NCBI GenBank assembly: GCA_038277395.1
Contig: CM076196.1
Span: 95,796,385 to 95,860,384 of the forward strand
Source: Dryocosmus kuriphilus
Lineage: Eukaryota; Arthropoda; Insecta; Hymenoptera; Cynipidae
DNA length: 64,000 nucleotides
Direction: 5' to 3'
Shown here: piece after piece, positions 23,421 to 34,544 of the stretch
Position numbering within the stretch: the first letter of the stretch is position 1
Layout of the letters: the number at the start of each line of letters is the position of its first letter
The notes under the pieces: generated by a model
Databases searched by the model: none
Told to the model about the DNA's origin: nothing
What the model saw: only the letters and a program-made list of their open reading frames with translations
Position numbers and translations under genes: made by a program

Positions 23421-23799
23421 TTCCTGCTGCATCTGCCGGTATAATGATTCTTGTACCGAAAAGTAACAAATTTTGAGAAAAAGTAATCTCTGCGCGATAC
23501 TGATAAAACGGACTTAGATCTTTCGGTATTTTCCTTGTCTCAGGCCACCCGTCGATAGAGTACAATTTTAACTTATTACAAATTTCGTCCGAATCCTGAC
23601 TTTTCATTATCTTTTCGATGTATACATCTCTTATTGGATAATTGCTCACCATAAAGTTCACGAATGCATCAACTTCATCGCCTAATTCTTCCGCGCTGCC
23701 CTTGTCCGATAATGGGCTTCTTGATAGACAATCTGCTACTATACAAGAGTTTTCCCTGGTGCGTATTGTACTTCGTATCTATAACGCATGAGTCTAAGT

Positions 23800-25330
23800 C
23801 TAAACGTTGTAAACGCGGAGATCATCTAAGAGCTTCGTTTGTAATATCTGAACTAGTTCTGTGATCTGTTTCGAAATAAACGCGATATATTCCTCGAACT
23901 TTTCGGCCGCCCAATTTAATGCTAATGCTTCGCGTTCTATTTGCGCGTATTTACGTTCAGTTGAAGTTAGTGGTTTTGATGTATAAGCTACAATTTCGCG
24001 AGGCCCGTTTTCCTCTTTCTGAAATAAGCGGGCACCGATACCATAAGAGCAGGCATCAGCACTAACGATCATTTGTTTGTCAGCATCAAAAAAGCTAGAT
24101 TGGGAGCAGTGATCAGTGTCTTCTTTATTAAGTTAAATTTTTCTTTTTGTTTTGGACCCCATACGTACATAACATCATCTTTCAAAAGACTATAAAGAGG
24201 TTCAAGGGTTTGAGATCGATTTTCGATGTATCTAGCGGTGAAGTTCACCATCCCTAGAAACCTTTGGAGTTCAACTTTATTAGTGGGTTCAGAAAATTCA
24301 GAAATTGCTTGTACTCTATCTTGATCGATATCAATTCCACGTTCCGAGACGATATGTCCTAAGTATTTCACTTCTCGAACACCGAATACGCATTTTTCTT
24401 TATTAATTTTGAGACTGTTGCGTCGCAACAATTTAAATTGGTTCTTATAGAAATATTTTGTCAGATAGTATTCATCTTTGCCTTTCCATTACTGTAAAAT
24501 TTATGCTTTCTGTAATCCTCGTTTCTCGAGTTTGGTCACGTTTTTGAAACCTGCTCATCGTCTCTATTTGTACCCTTTGTAAATCACTGTCCATCTTGAG
24601 ACTTGGCGTTGCCGAAGCAATTCATTTGTACCCTTCGATAGCATTTCGCTTTCCCCAACAAATAATGCCCAGAAACTTTATGGTGTTTTTACAGCTGCTT
24701 CACGGCTGCCTCTATTTTCGTAAAAGGACCTCGTCTCCCACCTTCCACTACTCAATTTTTATTTCCACGCCTACACCTCCTAGTTCCATCTTCTTAGCCA
24801 ATCATGATCCTCAACTTCATCAATTTTCCTTCTTTCTAGTTTCAGGAAATTCCTACATTGTCCATCCCTTCCCTTAGGATTTCAATACTTCGACCAGTTT
24901 TATAATTCTCTGTACTCAATGCATTTCGAGCAGCTAACCTCTCCACTTCGCTTAGAGAGTTAGCTCGCAACCTTTTAAATACTTTCGCACAGACATGTAA
25001 TTTTAGTTTCAATAAACGCAAGTGTTGTTATCGAATTATTTCGTTTTAACTCAATTATTTGATATAAACAGAGACCTTCTGCCTCTAGTTTCTTGAGAAT
25101 CGTTCTCAGAGTTTCGTCGTGTTCTTCAATAGTATTTCCGAATACTAGTATGCCGTCTACGTGAAACACTGCACCTTTTATCCCAGATAAAATTTTTGAA
25201 AACAAGTTTAAAAAGTACTCAGGTGCGCAAGAAATTCCAAATGGCAGTCTTTTGAATTTAAATCTCCCAAATGGGGTGATAAACGTAGTTAAGAGTTGAC
25301 TCTGCTCATCTAGTTTGACCTGATAAAACG
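23800..25330 (-). pseudogene. Gypsy 2 RT and RNase H, split by foreign DNA
   Basis: RT palm at 25062-25330: TTFITPFGRFKFKRLPFGIS, then HVDGILVF in place of the usual Y-x-D-D (last Asp changed to Gly). After the insert, the thumb and connection region at 24069-24431 has VKYLGHIVSERGIDI, LQRFLGMVNF and ARYIENRS. RNase H at 23800-24072 has SADACSYGIGARLF and KYAQIEREALALNWAAEKF. The order is normal for Ty3/gypsy. The HVDG change alone would abolish polymerisation. Confidence 0.8.
24445..25060 (-). other. Roughly 600-bp unrelated block inside the gypsy 2 RT
   Basis: The RT reading frame breaks at both ends of this block. On the minus strand 24997-24860 it contains an open peptide (KVFKRLRANSLSEVERLAAR, then ENYKTGRSIEILREGMDNVG) ending in a stop; the remainder is non-coding. 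It may be the tail of another transposon ORF. No terminal repeats or target duplication could be fixed. Confidence 0.4.
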
Positions 25331-25350
25331 ATAGAAAAAAAAAAAAAAAA

Positions 25351-25520
25351 CCTTTTGATGACTCTTCTCAATTCTTTTCAAAATCTCTTTAAATCCCTAG
25401 ATTCAATCAAATTCTCTTAGAATCCCTTAAGATTATTTTAAATCCTTTTAAATCGTTAAAATCACTTAAAGTCTTTTGTAATCTTTTAAATTCTGTGAAA
25501 TCTATTGAAGCAAGGGTTTG
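25351..25520. repeat. AAATCTCTT-type simple repeat, inverted relative to 21810-22080
   Basis: Short units like AAATC.CTTAAAATC and TTTTAAATC recur. It mirrors the repeats on the far side of gypsy element 2. Confidence 0.45.
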
Positions 25521-25654
25521 CTAGTAACTAAATAAAAATTTTGGGTTTTGGGTACTTTTGAAACTTATTTATTTTTATTCCAATAAATGTACAGAAAACT
25601 CGTTAGATTAGACATCTGAAACTTCAACTCAATTTTATCCTGCAGAGAATTTCA

Positions 25655-26566
25655 AGTTTTAGTCGCAAAAAACTTGTTATTTAATCAAATCTATTTGTTG
25701 TTTAGAATTTTCGTTTGCTTGGATACATGCAATTTGCTTTTGCGAATCGATTTTCATATAAAAATCTCATTTTCGTCAAAAATCTGAATTTATAGTTGTA
25801 CAGCAGAATTATTAAAAGGTGTTCTGTAAAGTTTTGAATTTGAAAAGAAAACTTGAGGTTACGTTTTTAACTTTCCATACTAATTCATTTTCTTCACCTA
25901 AGTTTCAATTTCCTTAAAGCGTTTCACTATTTTAGGTTTAATTCTTCAGTTATGCATAATAAAAAATTTTAGTAAAAAATTCTACAAAATATGAATACAT
26001 ATATCACAATAATGATCAATATCAATATAAACTAGTATAAAGTGTTAAACAACTTTCTGTATTAACGCTATAAATTTTCAATATTTCAAAAAATTGTTAC
26101 GAAATAAAATAAAATTGAAAAATAAAACTATTGGATATTTGAATGTCTTAAACTAACCTCAGATTCTCTTTATATATATTTAACTTTACAAACCGCAATA
26201 GAGATTTAACATATGTATTTCCTGCGCTGATTACACTCTCCTTTAAATGTCTGCATAATTTCCTCCAAGTCATGGCATCAAAAATAATTTCCAAAGTGTA
26301 TTTCAACACCTTTTTAAAGAAAAAATTCCTATCAGCTGTCAAAATTTTATAAGCAAACCATATAAGTATAACAGAAAAATATATCCGAGTCCCGAGATGT
26401 CCGATTCTCCGAGATCGTGCAGCAGAAAACCTGAGAAAACCGTAGTTGGAATCGCGAATTTTCGGCTTACGCACGAAGTTACAGTGGTAATCATTGAGCT
26501 TCTGTTTTGCGACTCCAAAACGATAGGTATGGCGAGGGTAAATTTCCAGCTGGATCTGAGAGCACT
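25655..26566 (-). repeat. Right arm of the 0.9-kb inverted repeat pair
   Basis: Reverse-oriented counterpart of 20611-21523. The shared frame here is open over 26645-26148 on the minus strand (VRKPKIRDSNYGFLRFSAAR; RKLCRHLKESVISAGN). Many differences between the arms are third-position-like, but the frame is not otherwise known to be coding. Confidence 0.65.
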
Positions 26567-26947
26567 GCGCCCATGTATTAGTACACCACTCAGGGTATTT
26601 ACTGTTTTTTGATGCGTGCGCAAAAGGAAGTTCTAAAATTGTCACGGTGCATGCGTGACACTGCCCAAGATGTTAAAATTGACTGTAATTATAATTTTTT
26701 AGCCTATCATATGCGCTAAAACCGTAATTTCTATTAAATGACGTCAGCGACCACCACAGATCCTTAAATTACATTTTTGAAACATAGCCTTTGAATTCGA
26801 TCTAGTAAATGGTAAAAGATTTTGGTTCATTTCTTCCATTACGTTACGCACTCAGTCGACGGATTTAAAATCTGTAGACTTTCACCAAGTGGTGGAGACG
26901 AAGTCAGTATACGTACAAAGTTTCGATGATATAACATGGTCCGTATA
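26567..26947. other. Unassigned stretch between the inverted repeat and element C
   Basis: No gene, LTR or terminal repeat is recognised here. It ends in a short TTA run (about 26948-26956), the insertion context of element C. Confidence 0.4.
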
Positions 26948-27723
26948 TTATTATTATGGGCCCACCTCCTCCCACAGGTACTCATGACCCGGTACTTCGC
27001 TACCAAACACGGTCGCGAATGCGGCAAGTGCTTAGTAGATTCGTTTGTGTCAGATGCGGTTTCAAAAATTATTCTGCTTCCGCATTCGTCAAATAATTAA
27101 AATAATCCTGCTCTGGACCATGAAGCATCGCAGCTTTTGCTCAGGCGTAAAGTGATGCCTGAAGTATGAGGTGTTTTTCTGAATTGAGGAAATTCACAAT
27201 TGTCTGAAAGAGACGCCCGAAGAACCATTGCTCATTTCTTTTTTTTTCTTTTCTTTAAACGAACAATGCTCCCTTACAGGCAACATTGTCAGAGACATTT
27301 GTCCTCAATTCTTTTTTAGTATTATAAATTTCAAGCGATATTGCTTATCCCAGGTGCCAAGGGGGCAAAAGCACTCCCCAAAGAGAATGATAGCGAGAGA
27401 AAGAAAGTCAGAGACATACCTGGGAATGGAAACCAGAGCATTCGTCAAGATTTTTGAAACCAGCATCTGAGACAAAGGACTCAATTAATATAATAATATT
27501 TCGAGCGGTGGACAACACACACAACTTCACAAACGTACACGGACATACACGACACGGTAGCGAACATAATAATAACAATAATAACAAGAACAAAACAAAA
27601 TAAAAGTCACAGGACATGATAATAAAACTAAATGAAACTCTGTCAAAAAAAAATTTTTTTTAAATATTAAAAATGCATAACGTGGGGTTGTCAACTTTTA
27701 AAGTGCACGTGGGATAGCCTTTT

Positions 27724-28660
27724 TTACAGAAAGCAATTAGCCGCTATCATTGGTAACGCCATAAAACTCCGGACGATGCGGCAGGTGTTAAGCAATATCG
27801 CCTTCTGTATAAGATGTAAAAATTTCCCAGCTCCCAGGTCTTCCAAGTGCTGGATGCATCTCACGTGAACGTTCCCTGTGGAGGAGATTATTACCGGGTG
27901 AAGGGTGACCTTCTTCACCCTCCACACGGCCAAGGTCTCCTGCCGCAACTCCGCATACTTCTGGATCTTCTCAGTGTATCGAAGTTGGATAGTGTGATTT
28001 GAGGGAACACTAATGTCAATAATTCTGACATGTTCCTCATGTTTGTTTCACCAGAGGACGCCTGGGCGATTATGCCTGACCAGGTCTTACAGGGGAGTAT
28101 TTATAATAAGGCTTACGTTCCTCTAGCAAACCAAGATTTAGAGCAATCTGTTGGTGGATAATCCCCGCAGCATCATTGTGTCTGCGGGTATAGTCTTGCG
28201 AGGCAAGCATCATACAGCCATCAATGATGTGCTCGATTGTCCCATTTGGATTTCCACAGAGGCGGCATGTATCAATGACCGCCTTAACATTGAGGGCATG
28301 CTTTTGGTAGTTCCTCGTGTTCATTACTCCATCTTGGATAGCAATAACGAACCCCTCCGCTTCCGAAAAGAGTTCTCCCCGCTTTAGTCAGAGGTTTGAA
28401 GCATTAGTATGTACGCATGGAAGATCTAGTATTTGAGGGTGCTTTCCATGCAGTTGCTTACCACGCCATTGAGCATTAAGTTGTTCAACAGTTAGGTGTC
28501 CGATGTTTTGGTAATCAGCAACTGCAATCTTAAGAGGAGTGTACAGGTCTACTCTACAGATGTAGTCGTAGAGCGGGATATTCGTCCTGTTGAGGAAGTA
28601 TTCGCGTAGCTGTGTAAGCTGTGAGTCACAAAGCCGTCGAACGTCCAAAACCCCTCTACC
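27724..28660 (-). pseudogene. Element C: knuckle and restriction-like endonuclease
   Basis: The frame at 28648-28388 covers the linker (VRRLCDSQLTQLREYFLNR). At 28324-28070 lies an intact zinc knuckle, CRLCGNPNGTIEHIIDGC (C-x2-C-x7-H-x4-C), followed by DYTRRHN. The endonuclease reads RPGVLW where element A reads RPDVLW, so a catalytic Asp is replaced by Gly, and a stop follows two codons later. The C-terminal part resumes at 27948-27724. C is therefore endonuclease-dead. Confidence 0.75.
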
Positions 28661-28799
28661 CCCAAGCTTGCGCGGTAGGACTATTCTCTACACAGCCGTC
28701 CTCTCGTGATGCATCCGATGCTCAGACATTTTCACGCGGATGATTCGGTTTAAAGTCTCAGGTCTGTTTCAGACCACAATAATAACCCAAAGGAGTATG

Positions 28800-30044
28800 T
28801 TAGGAGAGGGATAGCAAAGGTGTTAATTGCTTTGGTGATGTTCTAGCAGTGAGACCGGCAGACATGATCGAATTCAGTCGTCTCGAAAAGGAAGTCTTAA
28901 GTTCCTTTTTCATTGCAGACAGGAGTGGTCCTCTTGCCTGCAATATACCGAGATACCTATACGACTCCCCAACAATCATCGTCTGTATTAGATCATGATC
29001 ATCCGCCTCCAGTGGTGTGATCATCTGTCCACGGGATACATGCAGCTTTCTGCATTTATCCAGGCCCAGATTCATCCTGATGTCGCTGGAAAACTGCAGT
29101 AAGATGTTGAGAGAGTCTTGCAGCTTGGACTCTGAGCCAGCATAAACCTTAAGGTCATCCATATAAAGGAGGTGAGTGAGCTGAGATTCAGACACTCCCG
29201 CCATAATATTGAACCCATAGGACGTGTTGTTAAGTGCCCTGCTTAAAGGGTTTAAGGCTAAACAGAACCATAATGAACTAAAACAGTCACCTTGGAAAAT
29301 ACTTCGTTTAATTGACAAGGACTGAGTGTCCCTCGCGGCTCCACGACTAAAACCCCTGATTTTCGTGCACCATGTGCTCATTGCGTGATCCAGAAGTTGA
29401 ATCACGCGTGGACAGATGTTATATATCCTTAGGACCTCAAGCAAATAGTCGTGGGACACCGAGGGAAAAGCCTGTTTATAATCAATGTAGGCCATGTGCA
29501 AATTACGTTGGTGGTGCTTCGCATGCAACACGGCCACAGTGTCAATTGTAACCAAGTCCTTGCAACCACGGGAGCCTCGACAGCAACCCTTTTGTTCTTG
29601 TGTGAGAATGTTGTTCTCATCACAGTGTTTATAGATGCATTCGGATATAATAGCCGTGAGACACTTGTAGAGTGTGGAAAGGCAGGCAATTGGTCGATAG
29701 TCTTTAGGACTATTAGGATCTGGTTTTTTTGGTATCATATACGTGACTCCCTCTGTCATGAAGGAAGGCGTAAGTTCCGGATTGTCTAGAATGGCCTGAA
29801 GAGCGCGTGCAAGGGCGGGGTGCAAAGCCACCAGATACTTGTACCAGAAACTGTGCACCCCGTCCGGACCAGCCGCCTTCCAGTTCTTTGCCCTCTTTAG
29901 GATGCGAGTTACCTCAGAAGCTGTGATAGATAGATCATCCATCGCAGGCAGTTCTGAAACTCTGTCCTTTTCGAGGTCAAGCCACGGCGTGTCCAGATCA
30001 CTTGACACATGTTTACCCCAGATACCTGACCAATATCCAGCCAT
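28800..30044 (-). pseudogene. Element C: reverse transcriptase (414 aa frame)
   Basis: An uninterrupted frame spans the fingers, palm and start of the thumb: AAGPDGVHSFWYKYLVALHP, DYRPIACLSTLYKC, RGSRGCKDLVTIDTVAVL, AYIDYKQAFPSVSHDYL, KRSIFQGDCFSSLWFCLALN and LLYMDDLKVYAGS. It ends at a frameshift near 28840. This is the best-preserved RT core in the window and the best source for assigning the clade. Confidence 0.85.
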
Positions 30045-30185
30045 CTCCTCAACACTCGGGGTTTCACTGGCATTATTGATTTCCCCATCAGAAAGTTTAC
30101 GGTAAAATTTCTTTTCGTTCTGTAGGAAGGTCTAAATTAGTCAATTACTTCGTCTAGATCTTTAGATATTCTTGTATTGATGCTG

Positions 30186-31301
30186 CTAAGTGGACGAAGG
30201 ATTTCCTCCACGTGGCGAGTCAGCTTCTGTGCCCGATTGCCCTTTCGAAATTGGTAACCGACCAAGTTTAGCTCTTATTTTGCTGACTTCGTTTTGAAGC
30301 CTAAACTTCCACGGAGGATCTGACTTACTCCTGGGGAAGTAGGTGTTATTTCCCCTAGGCTTGATTTTAATGCTGAATGTCCTGGCACACGCGACGGCAG
30401 CGCAATATGCAATAGTCTGCAACTGCTGTAAGCTCATGTCTTGACGCAGGAACAGAGGCAATATGTGGTTGTTTAAGCTGCCAATTAACCGGAGAAGGTC
30501 GTTGTTAACCCTAAATTTTGGAAAAGCACCCCTTTGGGATGGTTCCTGTTCCGTAAACTCTATGATGGCGTCAGTGAAGTACCCTAAAAGACGCAAGCTC
30601 TCTTCATTGAGCTCTTCAATCGGGTCCGCAAGGGCCTGGTCCGCCGGATGAAGCCCTAAAGACTGACGACTATGTGACAGTCTTCGTTCCACATCCCCCG
30701 GGTCAAGCTCCTGGCCATTTGTAGCGTCTTGTATTTCAGACAGAATCTCCCGCTCGACCGCCTCCATGGGGCTCATTTCGGAAAGCGCAAGTTGTTGTTG
30801 CACTCACCTCTTGATTCAATTTCGACCACGGAAAGGAGCTTACCACGCTCAATTGAGCGGAATTGGTCACCTAGATGTTGGGGGGTCACCCTCGAAGCCA
30901 AATCCGGATGAAGGCCTATGAAGAGACGATGTTGCTCATACGCCCCCCCCCCCCTCCCCGCCGAAAAAAGCTTCAAAGTGACATCTGACCACATCCTTAT
31001 TCATGCTTTTCCATGATATCCGCTTTCTGGTCTGTGTACCCACCTGTTGTTGTTGGAGTACGGTTTCAACCTCAGATCTTATTCGGCTGATGGTTCTTCT
31101 GTGCAGGAGATTCTCCTGAGTTATCAAAAGTGTTCTCCGACTAAGGTCATCTCCTGTTACTGTCGGTAATTCCGGAAATCTCGCCACAAATTTTCGGCGA
31201 AAGGCTATCCCGTCCTGTGAAGCAGTGGTCGCACCTAACTCATTTTCAAATTTGCAGCGCATCAAGTACCGCCGCTTGATAAAGTTCTTAAAATTTTTCA
31301 T
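30186..31301 (-). pseudogene. Element C: N-terminal and linker coding remnants
   Basis: The frame at 31301-30936 starts MKNFKNFIKR and jumps to YLMRCKFENELGATTASQ, showing an internal deletion relative to A. A 12-C run at 30943-30954 replaces the ordinary sequence at the matching place in A. The frame at 30803-30186 carries EMSPMEAVEREIL and a helical linker to the RT. Confidence 0.65.
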
Positions 31302-31559
31302 GTAAGTTTTTAATAGCTAGGGAAAGGGACGTCCACCCCCGCAGAGCCCCGCATGCGAGGGTAAGGTCTAAATACTGTAGGAGGTAACCCTGTATCCTAG
31401 AGACACCGTTTATGACACCACATCTCTGGTGCCATGCAGCCTTAAGCACGGTAGTTCACACCCATGACTTGGGGGTTCTTCCTTCGAGACCATCCCTGGA
31501 CCATTGTCCGCGACTGCTTATTTAACTTTGTAGCCATATTCAGCAGAATTCCTTGGTAC

Positions 31560-31815
31560 AGACGGTCGCGAATGCGGCAAGTACTTAGTAGATTCGTTGG
31601 TATCCGATGCCGTTCCAAAAATCATTTTGCTTGCGCATTCTTCAAATAAATAAAATAATCCTACTCTGGACCATGAAGCATCGCAGCTTTTACTCAAGTG
31701 TAAAGGTATGCCTGAAGTAAGAGGTGTTATTTTGAATTGAGGAAATTCATATATGCCGCAGACGATGCTTGAAGAATCACTGCATGCTGTTTTTTTTTTT
31801 TCTATACAAGCAGTG
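31560..31815 (-). mobile_element. Stub D: 3' UTR fragment of the R4/Dong-like LINE
   Basis: About 255 bp match the 3' UTR of A, B and C, starting 55 bp in from the element end (GGTCGCGAATGCGGCAAGT) and stopping just past the hairpin. Its motifs (GAATCACTGCATG) are closer to element B. It directly follows the shortened 5' end of C. Confidence 0.75.
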
Positions 31816-32440
31816 ACAAGACATTTCTCCGATGAAGACACTCCAAACGTAATAGTCCTCTTCCTCCTCGATCTCGCGGAAGGTATGTTCAAGGTGCGGA
31901 AGATCTAGGATGATGACTTCGATGGATTGTCATCATTTGTGATGTTGCAGTTTTAGCACCATCACAAGAGTAAAATTTAAAGTCTAAATTAGTAGTTGAA
32001 AATGAAATACCTGACGCCCCGTATAAAGCCGGCACTCCAGGGCTAAAATGTATATTAATTTAAGTAGGGATAATAAATTTTGGCTTTGTTGTTCTATTTT
32101 TTTGTGGCACTATTGTGAGGAATATTGCGGTCCAGAGTAAGAAATTCAAGGATATCGTCGCTTCATTGAGTCGTCGAATAGGGTCTGCTGCCACCTCCTT
32201 TGTTAAGCGAGGCTTCTACTGTTTGGAGACCTTCGCCTACTTCCTTCAGGTCACTTCAAGTTTAGTCAGGATACTTCAGGTTTAGCGGGATTGTACTACC
32301 GATAGCCCAAAACCCCAGGCGATTTCCAGGTGTGGGCGTACTAAGGAAATTTACCTGGAGAGTGCACACAGGAAGGTAAATTTATTTTGGAATTTTCAGT
32401 TAGGGTTATCCTTTATTCAAATTAAGGATACACCCAGGGT
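31816..32440. other. No gene recognised
   Basis: Mixed-composition DNA with no convincing frame or terminal repeat. Confidence 0.35.
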
Positions 32441-32560
32441 GAAGTGACCACAAAGTCCGTTAGTGGACAGGCACTTCCGCCATAATTTTGGTATCGGGCG
32501 AAATGACCACAAAGTCCGCTATGGGACAGGCACTTCCGCCATAATGTATCCTATGTATTG
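32441..32560 (+). repeat. Tandem duplication, 59-bp unit
   Basis: GA(A/G)(A/G)TGACCACAAAGTCCG followed by GGGACAGGCACTTCCGCCAT occurs twice, starting at 32441 and 32500. Confidence 0.8.
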
Positions 32561-32794
32561 TCGGAGAAATAATACTAATGATAGTATTTTTCTCAAATTT
32601 GTACGAAGTTTGATGGGAGAACCACCCTACATCTGCCGGCCGCTAGGTTCAGTCCATCAATCGCCAACTGAAGTTCAACCATCCGATAGAGGCCCCCCAA
32701 TCCAGGGATGTGTACTCCAGCAAAGGGAATTTACGCCTAGGAGACGGCCAGTCAGAAGGAAGGAAGGAAGCGGAGAGAAGATAAGGCAGCAGAG

Positions 32795-33400
32795 CAGACC
32801 AGCGACACCAGATATTGGCCATCTTGTTAATAACCCGAGCACCAGATATCGGCCGTCTTGTTAACGACCGTCAGTGCCCGTATCTCATCGAGTACCAGAC
32901 AACGGCTATCTTACTCACGACCGCAAGGACCCGTATTTCAGGCTTCGCGCGCCTTTTTCTATCTATCTTGTCACCACTCTGACACCTGTCGACTCCCGGT
33001 AGCCGGTAAGCGAAAACTCGCCCGAGTAAAAGAGTGAATCAGAATACACGCGGAGAAGCACAACTGTAAGCGGAGTGTTAGGCGTTTCCTTTTCTTGTGA
33101 GAGTGCTCGAGTCCGATTGTAAGGTATGATCTTAGTCTTCCAGTGATTCAGCCGAGTTACTGCTTTTAATTATTATTGATCCTGTTGAACAATTTTACGA
33201 CTCCTTGGCTGAAACACTCCTCTGTATATCAAATGTGTAGTTTGTAAGTCCCTTTATTTTGGAGTGCCGGCGTCTGGTTTACTAGTCCTTTTCGTATGCT
33301 TTTGAGATATGTGCGTTAAATAATAGATGTTTCCTCCCGACCCTCAGTGAATCTCGACACATTTTGACCCGCTTCCTTTAAATATTGTACGTAGGGTATA
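32795..33400 (+). other. Possible LTR or leader of an unidentified retroelement
   Basis: Composition shifts to GC-richer DNA with imperfect repeats of ACCAGATAT.GGCC(A/G)TCTTG and CGACCG(C/T)..G.CCCGTAT (32800-32940). A TTCGCGCG-containing stretch and a segment reminiscent of R/U5 DNA (33010-33300) follow. No second copy is present, so an LTR cannot be proven. Confidence 0.25.
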
Positions 33401-33571
33401 ACTTTTAATCACGGCGTCTGACTCACGCATTCTTTGTTCACCACGGTTCCCGATTTTTTCTGCATTGATCCTTTTTTTTTTTTTTTTCTAGCATATTCGG
33501 ACCCATTCCTTTTAATATCACCTGCTTTGAGACGTGTTAAATTATAATTTCCCCCTTCGCGACTATGCCTC

Positions 33572-33895
33572 TCAACTTTTGAGTGAAACTTTGACGTGAA
33601 ATAATTATAATTTCCCCAAAATGTGACTTCTAGACCCCATAAAGCATAATTTCTTTTACAATAAACATTTTGACCATTCTTTCCTCTACCCTTCTTAACC
33701 TTTGAATGAAACTTTGACGTGAAATAATTATAATTTTCCCCAAAAGGTGACTTGTAGACCCCATAAAGCATAGTTTCTTTTACAATAAACATTTTGACCA
33801 TTCTTTCCTCTACCCTTCTTAACATTTGAGTGAAACTTTGACGTTAAATAATTATAATTTCTCCCAAAAACGTGACTTCTAGACCCCATGAAGTC
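33572..33895 (-). repeat. Tandem repeat, three units of ~124 bp
   Basis: Units start at about 33572, 33697 and 33821 with TTGAGTGAAACTTTGACGTG, followed by AAATAATTATAATTTC.CC and AGACCCCATAAAGCAT. The third unit is partial. On the minus strand the frame stays open through the first two units (FTSKFHSKV repeated), giving a misleading 138-codon ORF. Confidence 0.8.
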
Positions 33896-33999
33896 TCGCA
33901 TTACTAAAAGGAATATGGTTTGAATTGCAATTTTAATAAAGTCAGCTACGCCCCATTCTTCGAATAGTTATCAACTTGTAGTATAGTATTTTTCGACCT

Positions 34000-34390
34000 T
34001 CCTTCTCATCCTCCCGACCTTGTTATTGTTCTCTGCCTCTCCAAATTCCAATCTAGTAATTCTGTGTAGAGTCTGGACATTATTTTGGTGACTAAATTAT
34101 TAAATTCTTCGAATCCCAATTGTATGATATCCCGACCGACCCAATGTAAAAACTCTCCCCCGTTATTTATTTTTCTAGTTATGGGATCGCTCAGATATTT
34201 TGATATTATGATTTGTGTTGGAACTTTCAATTTTATGACTTTCGGCCCGTGTCATTTGTGAATCCTCTCTCCCTTTATTATTGAATAATGTATTTATCTC
34301 AAGCGTCACCGGACTTTTTACAGTGTTAGCGGCGTTGTCCCCTTCGTTTATTTTTTTTGGAACCACTGCGTATTGTGTTATCATGATTAT
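34000..34390 (-). other. Two overlapping minus-strand frames of unknown nature
   Basis: One frame reads MKVPTQIIISKYLSDPITRK and GGEFLHWVGRDIIQLGFEEF; the other is Asn/Lys-rich (KINEGDNAANTVKSPVTL). Together they may be one frameshifted structural protein of a retroelement, but no family is recognised. Confidence 0.25.
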
Positions 34391-34521
34391 TATTATTTGT
34401 TTAAAAATGGATTTGTTTTCGTTCTCAATTTTTGTAAAATCATCAATTTGATATCCTCTTTAATAAATTGTCTATTTTATTTTACATATTTTAAAGAGAG
34501 TCTTGCCAAACGTTTATTACA

Positions 34522-34544
34522 CCCCCCCCCCCCCCCCCCCCCCC
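34522..34544. repeat. Poly(C) run, 23 bases
   Basis: An uninterrupted C-run in very AT-rich DNA. Confidence 0.9.

Larger units (their letters stand above)
22135..25330 (-). mobile_element. Gypsy element 2: truncated Ty3/gypsy retrotransposon
   Basis: A gypsy pol lies on the minus strand with its 3' end at the left. Part of a 3' LTR (22135 to about 22285) follows a polypurine tract. The element is cut at 25330 inside the RT, next to a 16-A run (25335-25350). The gag, protease and 5' LTR are absent. A 600-bp foreign block sits inside the RT (24445-25060). It differs in sequence from gypsy element 1. Confidence 0.75.
26958..31557 (-). mobile_element. Element C: R4/Dong-like LINE, close relative of A
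   Basis: Same structure as element A and nearly collinear with it. The 3' end (TGGGCCCACCTCCTCCCAC) abuts a short TTA run. The 5' UTR matches 7060-7374 of A but stops at 31557, so the last 80 or so bases of the 5' end are missing and stub D follows at once. C lacks about 90 codons of the N-terminal region present in A (7088-6820) and about 60 bp near 30135, where A has the MVLTARLRRFKR segment. C keeps the four bases near 30750 that A lost, which restores the link between N-terminal and RT regions. Confidence 0.85.

Noticed and set aside
32463..32864. Plus-strand 133-codon frame
   Set aside because: It crosses tandem repeats with different units and has no recognisable domain; chance opening in GC-richer DNA is more likely.
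33409..33825. 138-codon minus-strand frame with internal peptide repeats
   Set aside because: It is an open frame through a 124-bp non-coding tandem repeat; the unit is not a multiple of three and the frame shifts between units.
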